This document shows positions 7,440 through 16,144 of a DNA stretch of 64,000 bases, in pieces (position 1 is the stretch's first letter; each line of letters begins with the position of its first letter). Under the pieces are notes generated by a model. That model was given only the letters and a program-made list of their open reading frames with translations. It did no database searches and was not told where the DNA came from. This DNA is from an uncultured Acetatifactor sp. (GTDB lineage: Bacteria > Bacillota > Clostridia > Lachnospirales > Lachnospiraceae), in contig CANREV010000014.1 in the NCBI GenBank assembly GCA_947629645.1, forward strand, positions 1 to 64,000. The letters run 5' to 3'. The translations under genes were made by a program, and so were the position numbers.

Positions 7440-7478
7440 CTTTCTCTCCTTCAGTACCTTCTCCGCTGATCTAATACC

Positions 7479-7931
7479 CTATTTCTCTATCATTACATGA
7501 ATCTTCTCCATGAGCGCCTGCGTCTCGTCCACAGACCGCACCGCCACGAATATGGTGTCATCTCCGGCGATACAGCCTACCACCTCCGGAAACTTTAGCG
7601 CGTCCAGCGCCGCCGCCACCGCCATAGCCATGCCGGACACAGTTTTCACCACAAGGATATTCTGCGCCATGTCCATAGCCGCAAACCCATCCCTCAGCAC
7701 ACGGATATACCGGTCGCCCATATGACCGTCATCCTGCTTCAGAACGATGTACTTCTGCTTTCCGTTCTTCATGGAGATCTTGGACAGTTTCAATTCCCTG
7801 ATATCTCTGGAGACCGTGGCCTGCGTCACTTCAAACCCGGCCTTCCGCAGATAATTCGCCAGCTCCTCCTGTGTCTCCACATCGTGCATTTGTATTATCT
7901 CGATAATTTTAGCATGCCGAATTTTTTTCAT
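7479..7931 (-). CDS. argR: Arginine repressor
   Basis: 150-aa arginine-dependent transcriptional regulator. The N-terminal winged helix reads MKKIRHAKIIEIIQ ... QEELANYLRKAGFEVTQATVSRDIRELKL. The C-terminal oligomerisation and arginine-binding domain contains the GTIAGDDTIF-like sequence (here GCIAGDDTIFVAVRS). It starts 3 nt after the nadK stop, using GAGGG upstream, so the two are likely translationally coupled. No arginine biosynthesis genes are in the window, so it probably acts in trans. Full length, assignment secure. Confidence 0.96.
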   Translation of the reverse strand: MKKIRHAKIIEIIQMHDVETQEELANYLRKAGFEVTQATVSRDIRELKLSKISMKNGKQKYIVLKQDDGHMGDRYIRVLRDGFAAMDMAQNILVVKTVSGMAMAVAAALDALKFPEVVGCIAGDDTIFVAVRSVDETQALMEKIHVMIEK

Positions 7932-7934
7932 CCG

Positions 7935-8804
7935 TTAATTTTCCCTCATTTTTTTATGCAGTACCTCCAGGAAGCTTACCTGATTCAGCTGCAAAAATTC
8001 CGTGGTCTTCTCGGATTTGGCAATGCGCACTCTGTCTCCGGTCCGAAGCGGTATCACATGGCAGCCGTCAAAATTCGCCTCCAGCGTCTGGATTCTGCCT
8101 CCCCTGCCCTCAGGGATCTCAATCTCGATCACATCCTCCGGCGAAAGAATGATACTGCGCTTGTTGAGCGTATGGGGACAGATGGGGGTCAGCATGATCA
8201 ACCGCGCCTTAGGCTCGATCAAAGGTCCTCCTGCGGACAAATTATACCCCGTGGAACCGGTAGGCGTGGTCACGATCATGCCGTCCGCGTTGTAGTGATT
8301 CAAAAACTGTCCGTTCACATAAATATTGAATTTAATGATCTGCAGAGAACCGCTGCGGGACACCACAATATCATTTAGCGCCCATCCTTCCTCGGTGCCG
8401 CCGTTGGCGCAGAAAATTCTGCCGTTGAGCATCATGCGGCTCTCCTTCTCGTAATGGCCATCGATCAGGCTGTCCAGGGATTCCTCCAGATTGGGCAGTT
8501 CGATCTCTGTCATATAGCCCAGCGTGCCCAGATTTACGCCTATGATGGGAATGCTCAGCTTTTTCGTCTCCCGCGCCGCCTGAAGGACGGTGCCATCTCC
8601 TCCCAATACAATGATACAGTCCACATCCGTGGGAAGATCCGCAGGCGCGTCTTCGGTATCAACGCGCATATTTTCCTTCCAATCCTCCTCTTCCGCCCAG
8701 ACGGTAGCTTTCTGACCTTTGCATTCCAGATAATCGCAGATCCTTTTCGTTGTCTCCAGATTCTTGTCTTTATGCCTGTTTGTAAACACCAGAAAATGCT
8801 TCAT
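7935..8804 (-). CDS. nadK: NAD kinase
   Basis: ATP (or polyphosphate)-dependent phosphorylation of NAD to NADP in the cytoplasm. 289 aa. Diagnostic motifs are LGGDGTVLQAA (GGDGT at 68-72), the LNDIVV region, and TPTGSTGYNLSAGGP. The ATG at 8804 is chosen over a longer in-frame start at 8945, since MKHFLVFTNR is the usual beginning, a ribosome binding site AGGGAGG lies 7 nt upstream, and the longer reading would overlap tlyA. It sits between tlyA and argR in the typical clostridial order. Confidence 0.96.
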   Translation of the reverse strand: MKHFLVFTNRHKDKNLETTKRICDYLECKGQKATVWAEEEDWKENMRVDTEDAPADLPTDVDCIIVLGGDGTVLQAARETKKLSIPIIGVNLGTLGYMTEIELPNLEESLDSLIDGHYEKESRMMLNGRIFCANGGTEEGWALNDIVVSRSGSLQIIKFNIYVNGQFLNHYNADGMIVTTPTGSTGYNLSAGGPLIEPKARLIMLTPICPHTLNKRSIILSPEDVIEIEIPEGRGGRIQTLEANFDGCHVIPLRTGDRVRIAKSEKTTEFLQLNQVSFLEVLHKKMREN

Positions 8805-8818
8805 ACCCTGACCTCCCT

Positions 8819-9700
8819 CTACAATTGGTGGGAACGTTCCACCGTTTCCCCGATCAGCCTCTCCCATTCTTTCTGATGGGAAAGACCGCTCTTTTCCTCC
8901 AAGATGCGCTGCAGCCTTTCCTCCGCTTCCCGCTGCGTCAGACACTGGATCTCATCGGAGGGCTCCCGCTCTTTTTTGATGTGGAGAAGATACTCAATAT
9001 TGCCCTCCGGTCCCTTGATGGGAGAATACTCCAGATGCAGCACCACAAAGCCGATGCTGTCCGCGTAGTCCACAATCTTTGCGATCACTTCCCTGTGAAC
9101 TTTCGGCTCCCTTACCACACCGTTTTTCCCCACCTTCTCCCTCCCTGCCTCAAACTGCGGTTTGATCAGGCATACCATCTGTCCGCCTTCTTTCAGCAGA
9201 TTTCTCGCAGGGATCAGAATCTTGGTCAGGGAGATGAACGATACATCCACGCTGGCAAAATCGAGTTCCTCCTGAATGTCCTCCCGCACCATATACCGGA
9301 AGTTTGTCTGTTCCATACAAACCACTCTGGGATCGTTTCTGAGCTTCCACGCCAGCTGCCCATGGCCCACATCCACAGAATAGACCTTCGCCGCTCCGTT
9401 TTGCAGCATACAGTCCGTAAACCCGCCTGTGGAGGCGCCGATATCCATACAGACCATATCCGCCAGCCCGAACTGCCACACTTCCATGGCCTTTTCCAGT
9501 TTCAGCCCTCCGCGGCTCACATATTTTAACGTACTGCCCCTGACTTCCAGCCGGATCGCAGTCTCATCAAAGGCGGTTCCCGCCTTGTCCTCTTTCTGAC
9601 CGTCCACATAGACATTGCCCGACATAATGATGGCTTTCGCCTTTTCCCTGGAAGGCGCATACCCCTGATTCACCAATATAACGTCAAGACGTTCCTTCAT
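8819..9700 (-). CDS. tlyA: TlyA family rRNA (cytidine-2'-O)-methyltransferase
   Basis: 293 aa. An N-terminal S4 RNA-binding domain (MKERLDVILVNQGYAPSREKAK through VYVDGQ) is followed by an FtsJ-like SAM methyltransferase domain with MDIGASTGGFTDCML (about 84-98) as the SAM-binding motif, then VDVSFISLTKI. The family 2'-O-methylates cytidines in 16S and 23S rRNA. It lies between dxs and nadK with short gaps, as in many Clostridia. Some members are annotated as haemolysins from early expression studies; the methyltransferase motifs are intact here. Which cytidine is modified cannot be told from the sequence. Confidence 0.92.
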   Translation of the reverse strand: MKERLDVILVNQGYAPSREKAKAIIMSGNVYVDGQKEDKAGTAFDETAIRLEVRGSTLKYVSRGGLKLEKAMEVWQFGLADMVCMDIGASTGGFTDCMLQNGAAKVYSVDVGHGQLAWKLRNDPRVVCMEQTNFRYMVREDIQEELDFASVDVSFISLTKILIPARNLLKEGGQMVCLIKPQFEAGREKVGKNGVVREPKVHREVIAKIVDYADSIGFVVLHLEYSPIKGPEGNIEYLLHIKKEREPSDEIQCLTQREAEERLQRILEEKSGLSHQKEWERLIGETVERSHQL

Positions 9701-9721
9701 AACAGATCATTGAACCTTTCC

Positions 9722-11587
9722 TCATGTCCGGGGAGCAAGAACCGACAGGATGCGTTTTACGATGCTGCCGGCATCAATGCCGATCTCCTGCTTTAGCAGC
9801 TCCACATTGCCGTGCTCTACATAGGCATCAGGGATGGTGACACTCAAAAACTGATTGTGAAGTCCCTCCCTGTTCATGTAGTCCAGAACCTTCTCGCCGT
9901 ACCCGCCGCTTGCCACATTCTCCTCCAGAGTGACGATCAGCATATGATCTTTGCAGGCTTCCCGCACAGCGTCCTCATCGATTGGCTTTACGAACCGGGC
10001 GTTGATCAGACTCACGGACCGGCCCTGATGCTTTAATTCTTCCCGCACGGCCTCCCCCGTTTTCACCATGCTTCCCACCGCAAACAGCGCGATCTCCCAC
10101 TCTTTATAGATCCATTCCGCCCTGCCAAGCTCAATGGGAGCGCGGTATTCTTTTAACCCCGCGTAGGCCGTCCCCCGGGGATAACGTATGGCGATGGGGG
10201 CGTTAAACTTCACCGCAAACTTCAGCATGTCCGATAATTCCCACTTGTTTTTCGGAGCGCAGATATGCATGTTTGGGATGCCGGACAGATAGGTAAAATC
10301 AAAGATTCCCTGATGGGTCTCGCCATCGCTCCCCACCAGTCCCGCCCTGTCTATGGCGAATACCACCGGCAGATTCTGGATACAGACATCGTGCAGGATC
10401 TGATCATACGCCCTCTGCAAAAAGGAGGAATAAACCGCAACAATGGGCTTCAGACCGCCTGCCGCAAGCCCTGCCGCAAAAGTCACCGCGTGCTCCTCCG
10501 CGATCCCCACGTCAAAAAAACGGTCAGGATACATATTGCGGAACCGTTTCAGACCCGTGCCGTCCGGCATGGCCGCCGTGATCGCCACAATCCGCTCATC
10601 CCGCTGCCCCAGCTTGCACATGACTGTGGAAAAAATATCGGTATAATTGGCCACCGTTCTGGGATGGGAGGGGATGCCCGTCTCGATGTCAAAAGGCTCC
10701 GCACCGTGAAATCTGGCGGGGTGGCGCTCCGCCGGAAGATAGCCCTTCCCCTTTTGGGTGATGGCGTGAATGATCACCGCACCTTTCACACGCCTGGCCT
10801 CGTTGATGACTTTCACCAGTCCCTCGATATTGTGTCCGTCCACCGGCCCCAGATAGGTGATGCCCATATCCTCAAAAAACATTCCCGGTATCACCAGCTG
10901 CTTAAAGCTGCTCTTCGCCCTCCGGATCCGGTTGATGGTGCTGTCCCCTCTCTTGGTGCCAAGGAGCGCATTATAAATTCCCTCCTTCAGATCCAGATAG
11001 CTGCTGGCGGTACGAATATTGTTCAGGTATTTCGACACACCTCCCACATTTTCGGAAATGGACATGTTGTTGTCATTTAAAATCACAATGAAATTGGTCT
11101 CCAGCTTTGCGGCATTGTTCAATGCCTCGTAAGCCATGCCGCCGGTCAGCGATCCATCGCCGATCACCGATACGATGGTGCTTTTTTCCCCCCTGATATC
11201 TCTGGCCTTGACCATGCCAAGCCCCGCTGAAATGGAAGTGGAACTATGTCCCGTGTCAAACACATCACACACGCTTTCCTTTCGCTTGGGAAAACCGCTC
11301 ATGCCGTGGAACTGGCGCAAAGAGGTAAACCATTCCCGGCGTCCCGTGAGGATCTTGTGAGTGTAGGACTGATGCCCCACGTCCCAGATCACTTTATCCT
11401 CCGGAAAATTCAGCGCCAGGTGCAATGCCATGGTCAGCTCTACAGCGCCCAGATTAGATCCCAGGTGCCCGCCGGTCACACTGATCGTTTCAATCAGGAA
11501 ATTCCTGATCTCCTGCGCCAGCGCCTGATAATCCTCTTTTGCTATTTTTTTGATATCATTGGGTTTTTCAATGGTTTCCAACAACAT
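9722..11587 (-). CDS. dxs: 1-deoxy-D-xylulose-5-phosphate synthase
   Basis: First enzyme of the MEP isoprenoid pathway: condenses pyruvate and glyceraldehyde-3-phosphate, using thiamine diphosphate. 621 aa, standard length. The TPP/Mg motif SVIGDGSLTGGMAYEALNNA, the HLGSNLGAVELT start region, and the transketolase pyrimidine-binding and C-terminal domains (AFAAGLA-type, YPRGTAY) are all present. The ATG has AGAGGATAAGGAT upstream, and follows ispA with an 11-nt gap, linking precursor supply to prenyl chain synthesis in one operon. Confidence 0.97.
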   Translation of the reverse strand: MLLETIEKPNDIKKIAKEDYQALAQEIRNFLIETISVTGGHLGSNLGAVELTMALHLALNFPEDKVIWDVGHQSYTHKILTGRREWFTSLRQFHGMSGFPKRKESVCDVFDTGHSSTSISAGLGMVKARDIRGEKSTIVSVIGDGSLTGGMAYEALNNAAKLETNFIVILNDNNMSISENVGGVSKYLNNIRTASSYLDLKEGIYNALLGTKRGDSTINRIRRAKSSFKQLVIPGMFFEDMGITYLGPVDGHNIEGLVKVINEARRVKGAVIIHAITQKGKGYLPAERHPARFHGAEPFDIETGIPSHPRTVANYTDIFSTVMCKLGQRDERIVAITAAMPDGTGLKRFRNMYPDRFFDVGIAEEHAVTFAAGLAAGGLKPIVAVYSSFLQRAYDQILHDVCIQNLPVVFAIDRAGLVGSDGETHQGIFDFTYLSGIPNMHICAPKNKWELSDMLKFAVKFNAPIAIRYPRGTAYAGLKEYRAPIELGRAEWIYKEWEIALFAVGSMVKTGEAVREELKHQGRSVSLINARFVKPIDEDAVREACKDHMLIVTLEENVASGGYGEKVLDYMNREGLHNQFLSVTIPDAYVEHGNVELLKQEIGIDAGSIVKRILSVLAPRT

Positions 11588-11598
11588 ATCCTTATCCT

Positions 11599-12558
11599 CT
11601 ACTTACGGCGATGTATCAACGACAACAACAGCTCCTTCAAAAAATCATTGTCACCCCCGAAAGATTCCAGTATTCCGATCGCCTCATCTGTCAGAACCTC
11701 CACATCCTTCTCGGCCTGCCTGAGGCCATGGATGGTCACATAAGTCTGTTTGTGATTCAGCGCATCGCTGCCCACAGGTTTTCCCAGCTCTTCCACGTCT
11801 CCCACCACATCCAGAATGTCATCCTGGATCTGAAAAGCGATGCCAATATCATAAGCGCATTTCTCTACCGCCTGTACGGTTTCTTCGTCTGCGACACCGG
11901 CAAGCACTGCGCCGATCATCATGGACGCCTGGATCAGAGACGCCGTTTTGTGCTCATGGATAAACAGAAGCTGTTCCGGCTCCAGGGCGCCCTCCTGCTG
12001 TTCCGCCTCGATATCCGCCGTCTGTCCGCCGATCATGCCATAGATACCCGCCTTCTTTGTGAGGATCACCAGCGCCCTGGTCAGCCGCTGCAGATTATAT
12101 TCGGGAGCCGGCACCGTAGTCAGATATTCTCTGTTCGTGCCGCTGCAAAATTCCAACGCCTGAAGCGCTGTCTCAAAAGCGAAATTCAACAGTCCGTCCC
12201 CCGCCAGTATTCCCATGGCCTGGCCGTATACGTTCCAAGTGGTTTTTTTGCCTCTCCGGTACTCATCGTTATCCATGGCTGGGAGATCATCATGCACCAG
12301 AGAATAGGTATGTATCATTTCCACCGCCGCCAAAAAAGGTTCCAACAGGGGCAGATCTTCATCCTTGCCGCCAAACAGTCGGAAGGTTTCCTCCATCAGC
12401 AGCGGCCGAAGCCTTTTGCCCCCCGCCGTGACACTATAATTCATGGCTTCGATCACGGTCTTTTGATACCCTTTCTCCTCCGGAAGAAAACTCCTGATGA
12501 TCCGCTCTATGGTTTTCGTCTTTTTTTGCAGGATGTCGTTAAACATCGATGCTTCCAT
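11599..12558 (-). CDS. ispA: Polyprenyl (geranyl/farnesyl) diphosphate synthase
   Basis: Chain-elongating prenyltransferase, 319 aa. The two aspartate-rich Mg sites are present: first DDLPAMDNDEYRRG and second FQIQDDILDVVGD; GGKRLRPLL and GGQTADIEAE also fit. Product is probably farnesyl diphosphate, judged by the family; chain length is not certain. The start at 12558 has GGAGG 9 nt upstream and overlaps the end of xseB by 20 nt; a later ATG at 12546 is possible but badly spaced. Sequence is slightly longer than E. coli IspA because of extra residues between the two Asp motifs. Confidence 0.92.
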   Translation of the reverse strand: MEASMFNDILQKKTKTIERIIRSFLPEEKGYQKTVIEAMNYSVTAGGKRLRPLLMEETFRLFGGKDEDLPLLEPFLAAVEMIHTYSLVHDDLPAMDNDEYRRGKKTTWNVYGQAMGILAGDGLLNFAFETALQALEFCSGTNREYLTTVPAPEYNLQRLTRALVILTKKAGIYGMIGGQTADIEAEQQEGALEPEQLLFIHEHKTASLIQASMMIGAVLAGVADEETVQAVEKCAYDIGIAFQIQDDILDVVGDVEELGKPVGSDALNHKQTYVTIHGLRQAEKDVEVLTDEAIGILESFGGDNDFLKELLLSLIHRRK

Positions 12559-12775
12559 TGTCAAACACCTCCAGCTCTCCGCTTTCATTCAGTTTTAAAA
12601 CCTGTTTTTCCACACGGTCTATCTGCTCGTTGCACTGCTTTAGGATTGTCATGCCTTCACTGTATGCCCGAAATGCTTCCTCCAGCGGAAGGTCCTCCCT
12701 CTCCAGCTGTCCCATAGTCTCTTCAAGCCTTGCAAAGTTTTCTTCCAAACTGTATGTTTCCTGATGATTGTCCAT
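12539..12775 (-). CDS. xseB: Exodeoxyribonuclease VII small subunit
   Basis: 78-aa partner of XseA, nearly all helical: SLEENFARLEETMGQLEREDLPLEEAFRAY spans the family helix and its LEEAL/F-type motif, followed by EGMTILKQC. ATG at 12775 shares one base with the TGA of xseA, so the two subunits are translationally coupled. The 3' end overlaps ispA by 20 nt. A longer in-frame reading frame upstream lies within xseA and is not real. Confidence 0.93.
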   Translation of the reverse strand: MDNHQETYSLEENFARLEETMGQLEREDLPLEEAFRAYSEGMTILKQCNEQIDRVEKQVLKLNESGELEVFDNGSIDV

Positions 12776-13989
12776 CAAAAGCCGCCTCCTGTTATCTGCG
12801 TGACGCTTGCCCTGACCTGACCGTCCTTTAAGCGTATCGTCACCTGATCCCCCGCAAAAGTCTGAGAGACTGAACGGAGATTCTCTCCCTTTCCATTCTC
12901 CACATAGGAATAGCCGCTGCTCAGCTTTTCTAACGGCGAGAGTCCTTTTAATCTTTCTACATAAACCAGAAGCCTGTTTCTTCTTCCCTCTAAAATACGC
13001 CTCATCCGATCCTGAAGTTTCTCCTCCGCCTGAAACGCCAGCATCCGCTGTTCCCTGATCCGGTTCCAAGGGCTGTAAAGTTTCAGTTTTAACTGTGCCT
13101 GATATAACATCCGGCGCTTGTCTTCCAGCCTGCGGCGCATCATGTTGTCCAACGCCTCTCTCTCCATCTGCAGCCTGCCCAGGATCTCCCTTACATCCGC
13201 CACTGCCAGCTCCGCCGCCGCAGACGGCGTAGGCGCCCGCAGATCGGCCACAAAATCAATGATGGTAGTATCCGTCTCATGACCTACCGCAGAGATGACA
13301 GGGACCGAACAGTCGAATACCGCCTGTGCAACCTCCCGCTCATTAAACGCCCACAAGTCTTCAATGGAACCGCCGCCCCGCCCAACGATCATCACGTCCA
13401 CGCCCTGTCTCTCCAGCGCCCGTATGCCATTTACAATGCTTGGTACCGCCGCGTCTCCCTGAACAATGGCGGGATAAAGAATCACCTGGACATAGGGATT
13501 GCGTCTGCGTGTGATCTGTATGATATCCCTCACCGCAGCGCCGGTATCCGCCGTAACCACACCCAGGGTTCTGATATATCGGGGAACAGGCTGCTTGTAC
13601 TCCGGCGCAAACATCCCCTGCTCTTCCAGTTCCCGTTTCAGCATCTCATATTTTTCGTAGAGCTGGCCGCTGCCGTCCAGCCGGATCTGCCTGGCGTAGA
13701 GCTGATATTTTCCATCCCGCTCATAGACATCCACAGCACCCCCCACGATAACCTGCTGTCCCTCCGCCAGACGAAAAGAAAGACCCGACCGGTTCCCTGC
13801 GAACATTACGCAGCTTATGGTGCCCTTAGGGTCCTTCAGAGTAAAGTAAATATGTCCGGAGGTATGGTATTTGCAGTTGCTCACCTCTCCCTTGACGAAA
13901 AGGCTCTGCAGCAGATAATCCTGCGTAAACATATTTTTAATATAGGAATTCAGTTGTCCAACTGTATAAACGCTCCGAATATTAATCAC
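12775..13989 (-). CDS. xseA: Exodeoxyribonuclease VII large subunit
   Basis: Catalytic subunit that degrades single-stranded DNA in both directions. About 404 aa from the proposed GTG at 13989. An OB-fold nucleic-acid-binding domain (SVYTVGQLNSYIKNMF, VKGEVSNCKYHTSGHIYFTLKD) precedes the nuclease domain with VMIVGRGGGSIEDLWAFNE and SAVGHETDTTIIDFVADLRAPTPS, then a long coiled coil. The family normally begins just before YTV; no ATG exists there, so GTG (or an ATT a few codons later) is the likely start, with weak ribosome binding. The reading frame extends further into nusB, which is unlikely to be translated. Confidence 0.92.
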   Translation of the reverse strand: MINIRSVYTVGQLNSYIKNMFTQDYLLQSLFVKGEVSNCKYHTSGHIYFTLKDPKGTISCVMFAGNRSGLSFRLAEGQQVIVGGAVDVYERDGKYQLYARQIRLDGSGQLYEKYEMLKRELEEQGMFAPEYKQPVPRYIRTLGVVTADTGAAVRDIIQITRRRNPYVQVILYPAIVQGDAAVPSIVNGIRALERQGVDVMIVGRGGGSIEDLWAFNEREVAQAVFDCSVPVISAVGHETDTTIIDFVADLRAPTPSAAAELAVADVREILGRLQMEREALDNMMRRRLEDKRRMLYQAQLKLKLYSPWNRIREQRMLAFQAEEKLQDRMRRILEGRRNRLLVYVERLKGLSPLEKLSSGYSYVENGKGENLRSVSQTFAGDQVTIRLKDGQVRASVTQITGGGF

Positions 13990-14401
13990 CCTGCTTTGCG
14001 ATTTTTGCAAGAATGGCATTGACAAATCCGCCGGAATTCTCCTGTCCGAACTTCTTGGCAATCTCCACCGCCTCATTGATCGCCACTCCGGCAGGAATGT
14101 CATCGTCAAAAAGGATTTCATAGACCGCCAGCCTGAGCACGGTAAGTTCTACCTTACCCATCCGTTTCGTATCCCATCCTTCCGTATTCTCATCAATGAT
14201 CCGGTCGATCTGCGTCAGTTTTTCCCGAACGGCCTCCTCCTTCGCTTCTATATAGGCTGCGTCCTTTTCCTGAAGCTCCGTCTCGCTGTTTTCCAAAAAC
14301 AGCTTTACCTGTGCGGGCATATCCTCAGGAGCGTAAAATCCCACGCGGAATAAAAGCATAAAAACCTGTTCTCTCTGCTCATGTCGTCCCATCGCGCACA
14401 T
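13982..14401 (-). CDS. nusB: Transcription antitermination factor NusB
   Basis: 139-aa all-helical RNA-binding protein of the rRNA antitermination complex (with NusE/S10). Begins MCAMGRHEQREQVFMLLFR; the C-terminal half has LRLAVYEILFDDDIPAGVAINEAVEIAKKFG, the strongest family signature. Start 14401 has AGAGG only 4 nt upstream; the second ATG at 14392 is an alternative. The end overlaps the proposed xseA start by 8 nt. Conserved asp23-nusB-xseA order. Confidence 0.95.
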   Translation of the reverse strand: MCAMGRHEQREQVFMLLFRVGFYAPEDMPAQVKLFLENSETELQEKDAAYIEAKEEAVREKLTQIDRIIDENTEGWDTKRMGKVELTVLRLAVYEILFDDDIPAGVAINEAVEIAKKFGQENSGGFVNAILAKIAKQGD

Positions 14402-14420
14402 TTATCCTCTGCTAAGATTT

Positions 14421-14798
14421 TTATTTCACCTTTACGCCTGCAATGCGGATGTTGACATCCGTGCAGTTTAATCCCGTCATGTTTTCAATGGCGGCTTTTA
14501 CCTTATTCTGCACTTTCTGACAGGTGGCCGGGATATTGTAGCCATACTCCATGGTCACAGCCAGGTCTACGGCCACATTGCCGTCCTTTACGTCCACCCT
14601 GACGCCCTTGGTCAGCTTCTTCATGCCTACCTTGCTCATCAGTTCATTGGTGATATTTCCCGCCATGGAGCTGACGCCCTCCACCTCCGTGGTGGCAAGC
14701 GAAGCGATCATGGCTACCACATCGTCCGCGATCTGCACTACGCCGGTATTCCCTTCAGCCTTTAAAACCACCGCATTCTTATCTATCTCTTTTTCCAT
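14421..14798 (-). CDS. Asp23/Gls24 family envelope stress response protein
   Basis: 125-aa cytoplasmic protein of the Asp23/Gls24 (YqhY-like) family, associated in Firmicutes with envelope stress and acetyl-CoA carboxylase regulation. GVVQIADDVVAMIASLATTEVEGV and the GVRVDVKDG ... VDLAVTMEYGYNIP core are typical. The start ATG at 14798 is preceded by AGGAGGA; an upstream in-frame extension to 14849 lacks one. It sits directly before nusB, as in many Clostridia. No membrane segment. Precise role not deducible. Confidence 0.9.
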   Translation of the reverse strand: MEKEIDKNAVVLKAEGNTGVVQIADDVVAMIASLATTEVEGVSSMAGNITNELMSKVGMKKLTKGVRVDVKDGNVAVDLAVTMEYGYNIPATCQKVQNKVKAAIENMTGLNCTDVNIRIAGVKVK

Positions 14799-14851
14799 AT
14801 GATGATCTCCTCCTGAAAAATACAGTTTCACTTCTGTTAAGTATAACATAG

Positions 14852-16096
14852 TTACGGTTCATTTGTCACCCAAAATGTCAAGGAAAGCTGTTTCTCATTC
14901 CGGGCGTAAGCCACAGAGCCTTTGTCGGAAGAAAGGTAGTAAAAAATCTCCTGTCTGTCGATTAAAGCTGCGATCATATCCTGATAACAGGCCTCGTCCG
15001 CGCACTTGACAGTCACGTCCGATCTTCCCTCTTTTAGCGCCCGTTGAAACAATTCTGTCATTTGTTCTCTGTCATATTCTGCAAACAGCGCTCCCTCCTG
15101 AACATAATAATTATATTCCATGGAAACGCACTGCGGCATGGGCACCTGGCCCCCCAGCGTATGAGTCCTCAATAGTTCTGAGGTTGTGACACAAAGATAA
15201 TCGTAATTAATTTCCGGCAGCTGACAGCCCGGTATTTCCTCTCCGCCGCTTACCTGGTAGGAAGCATCTCCCCAGGTGGTATCCACATAATAATAATTCC
15301 CCTCCACTTTGACCAGATTCCATGCATGACCCTCTCCCGTATCCACCGTTCCCAACACCAGACTGCACTCCACGCCCAGCTTGTCCAGCAGATACTGCGT
15401 AGCTTTCGCGTAGCCCTGACAAACGGATGCGTGATTGAGAAATACCGAATAAATATTCTGATTGTCCGGCGCATCCAGCTGATAGTCCGTGTTCAGTATC
15501 AATGTTTCATACACATATTTGACTTTCTCATAGTCGGAAGCCTCCATGTCAATACCAAAGAGGATGTTGTCCGCCGCGGCCTCAATCTGGGCCTTACGCT
15601 TTTTCGCCTCATCCAGGTCCATGGTGTAGGTTCCGGAAAATTCCACAGATGTGATCCTGTCCCCGCGGGTGTACTTGGTGTAGGAATATCCTTCCACATA
15701 AAAAAGCTCCGGATGATCGCTCAGCACACACTGAAAGATCCTGTCGATATCCGTCTCGTCCATGCCGCTTTCCAGACACGCTTTCGAGATCTTCTGCTCC
15801 ACCCCGAAAGTACCCAGTATTTCTTCAATATCACGATACCATATCTGCTCCAGCTCCGTAAGGCTGTTATAGGCGTATGTTGACGCCTCGTCCATCAAAA
15901 AGGAAAAGGGCGGCTTTTCCGGCTCCTCAGAGGCGCTTTCCGGCGTTACCTGCTGCACGGGGCTCTCCACGGTACTTTCCGGTGCGGCCAAAGTCTGCTC
16001 CGTCAACGTCTCCCCAAGCATTTCCTCTATGCCGCAGCCGGAAAGCACAAAACTTAACAGCAATGCAAAAAGGAATATCCTGATCTGTTTTTTCAT
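14852..16096 (-). CDS. Lipoprotein with transglutaminase-like (peptidase) domain
   Basis: 414-aa surface lipoprotein. Signal peptide with lipobox LSGC places lipidation at Cys21, followed by a Pro/Glu/Ser-rich linker (about 25-65). A helical region (SDHPELFYVEGYSY, about 127-140) leads into a transglutaminase-like cysteine protease fold with Cys226 (ASVCQGYA), His257 (GEGHAWN) and Asp272 (YYVDTTWGD), the full triad. Such domains usually act as peptidases or cell-wall cross-link processing enzymes; substrate unknown. It resembles the protein at 24463-26025 in domain order and motifs and is probably a paralogue. It lies between asp23 and prfC, interrupting an otherwise conserved neighbourhood. 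Confidence 0.88.
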   Translation of the reverse strand: MKKQIRIFLFALLLSFVLSGCGIEEMLGETLTEQTLAAPESTVESPVQQVTPESASEEPEKPPFSFLMDEASTYAYNSLTELEQIWYRDIEEILGTFGVEQKISKACLESGMDETDIDRIFQCVLSDHPELFYVEGYSYTKYTRGDRITSVEFSGTYTMDLDEAKKRKAQIEAAADNILFGIDMEASDYEKVKYVYETLILNTDYQLDAPDNQNIYSVFLNHASVCQGYAKATQYLLDKLGVECSLVLGTVDTGEGHAWNLVKVEGNYYYVDTTWGDASYQVSGGEEIPGCQLPEINYDYLCVTTSELLRTHTLGGQVPMPQCVSMEYNYYVQEGALFAEYDREQMTELFQRALKEGRSDVTVKCADEACYQDMIAALIDRQEIFYYLSSDKGSVAYARNEKQLSLTFWVTNEP

Positions 16097-16144
16097 AAAA
16101 CCTTCCTGTCTTCACGCTTCTTTCTCAAGAAATGATCCGTTCGG

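Noticed and set aside
7935-8945. Longer NAD kinase start at 8945
   Set aside because: It would add 47 unrelated residues overlapping tlyA; the 8804 ATG has a strong ribosome binding site.
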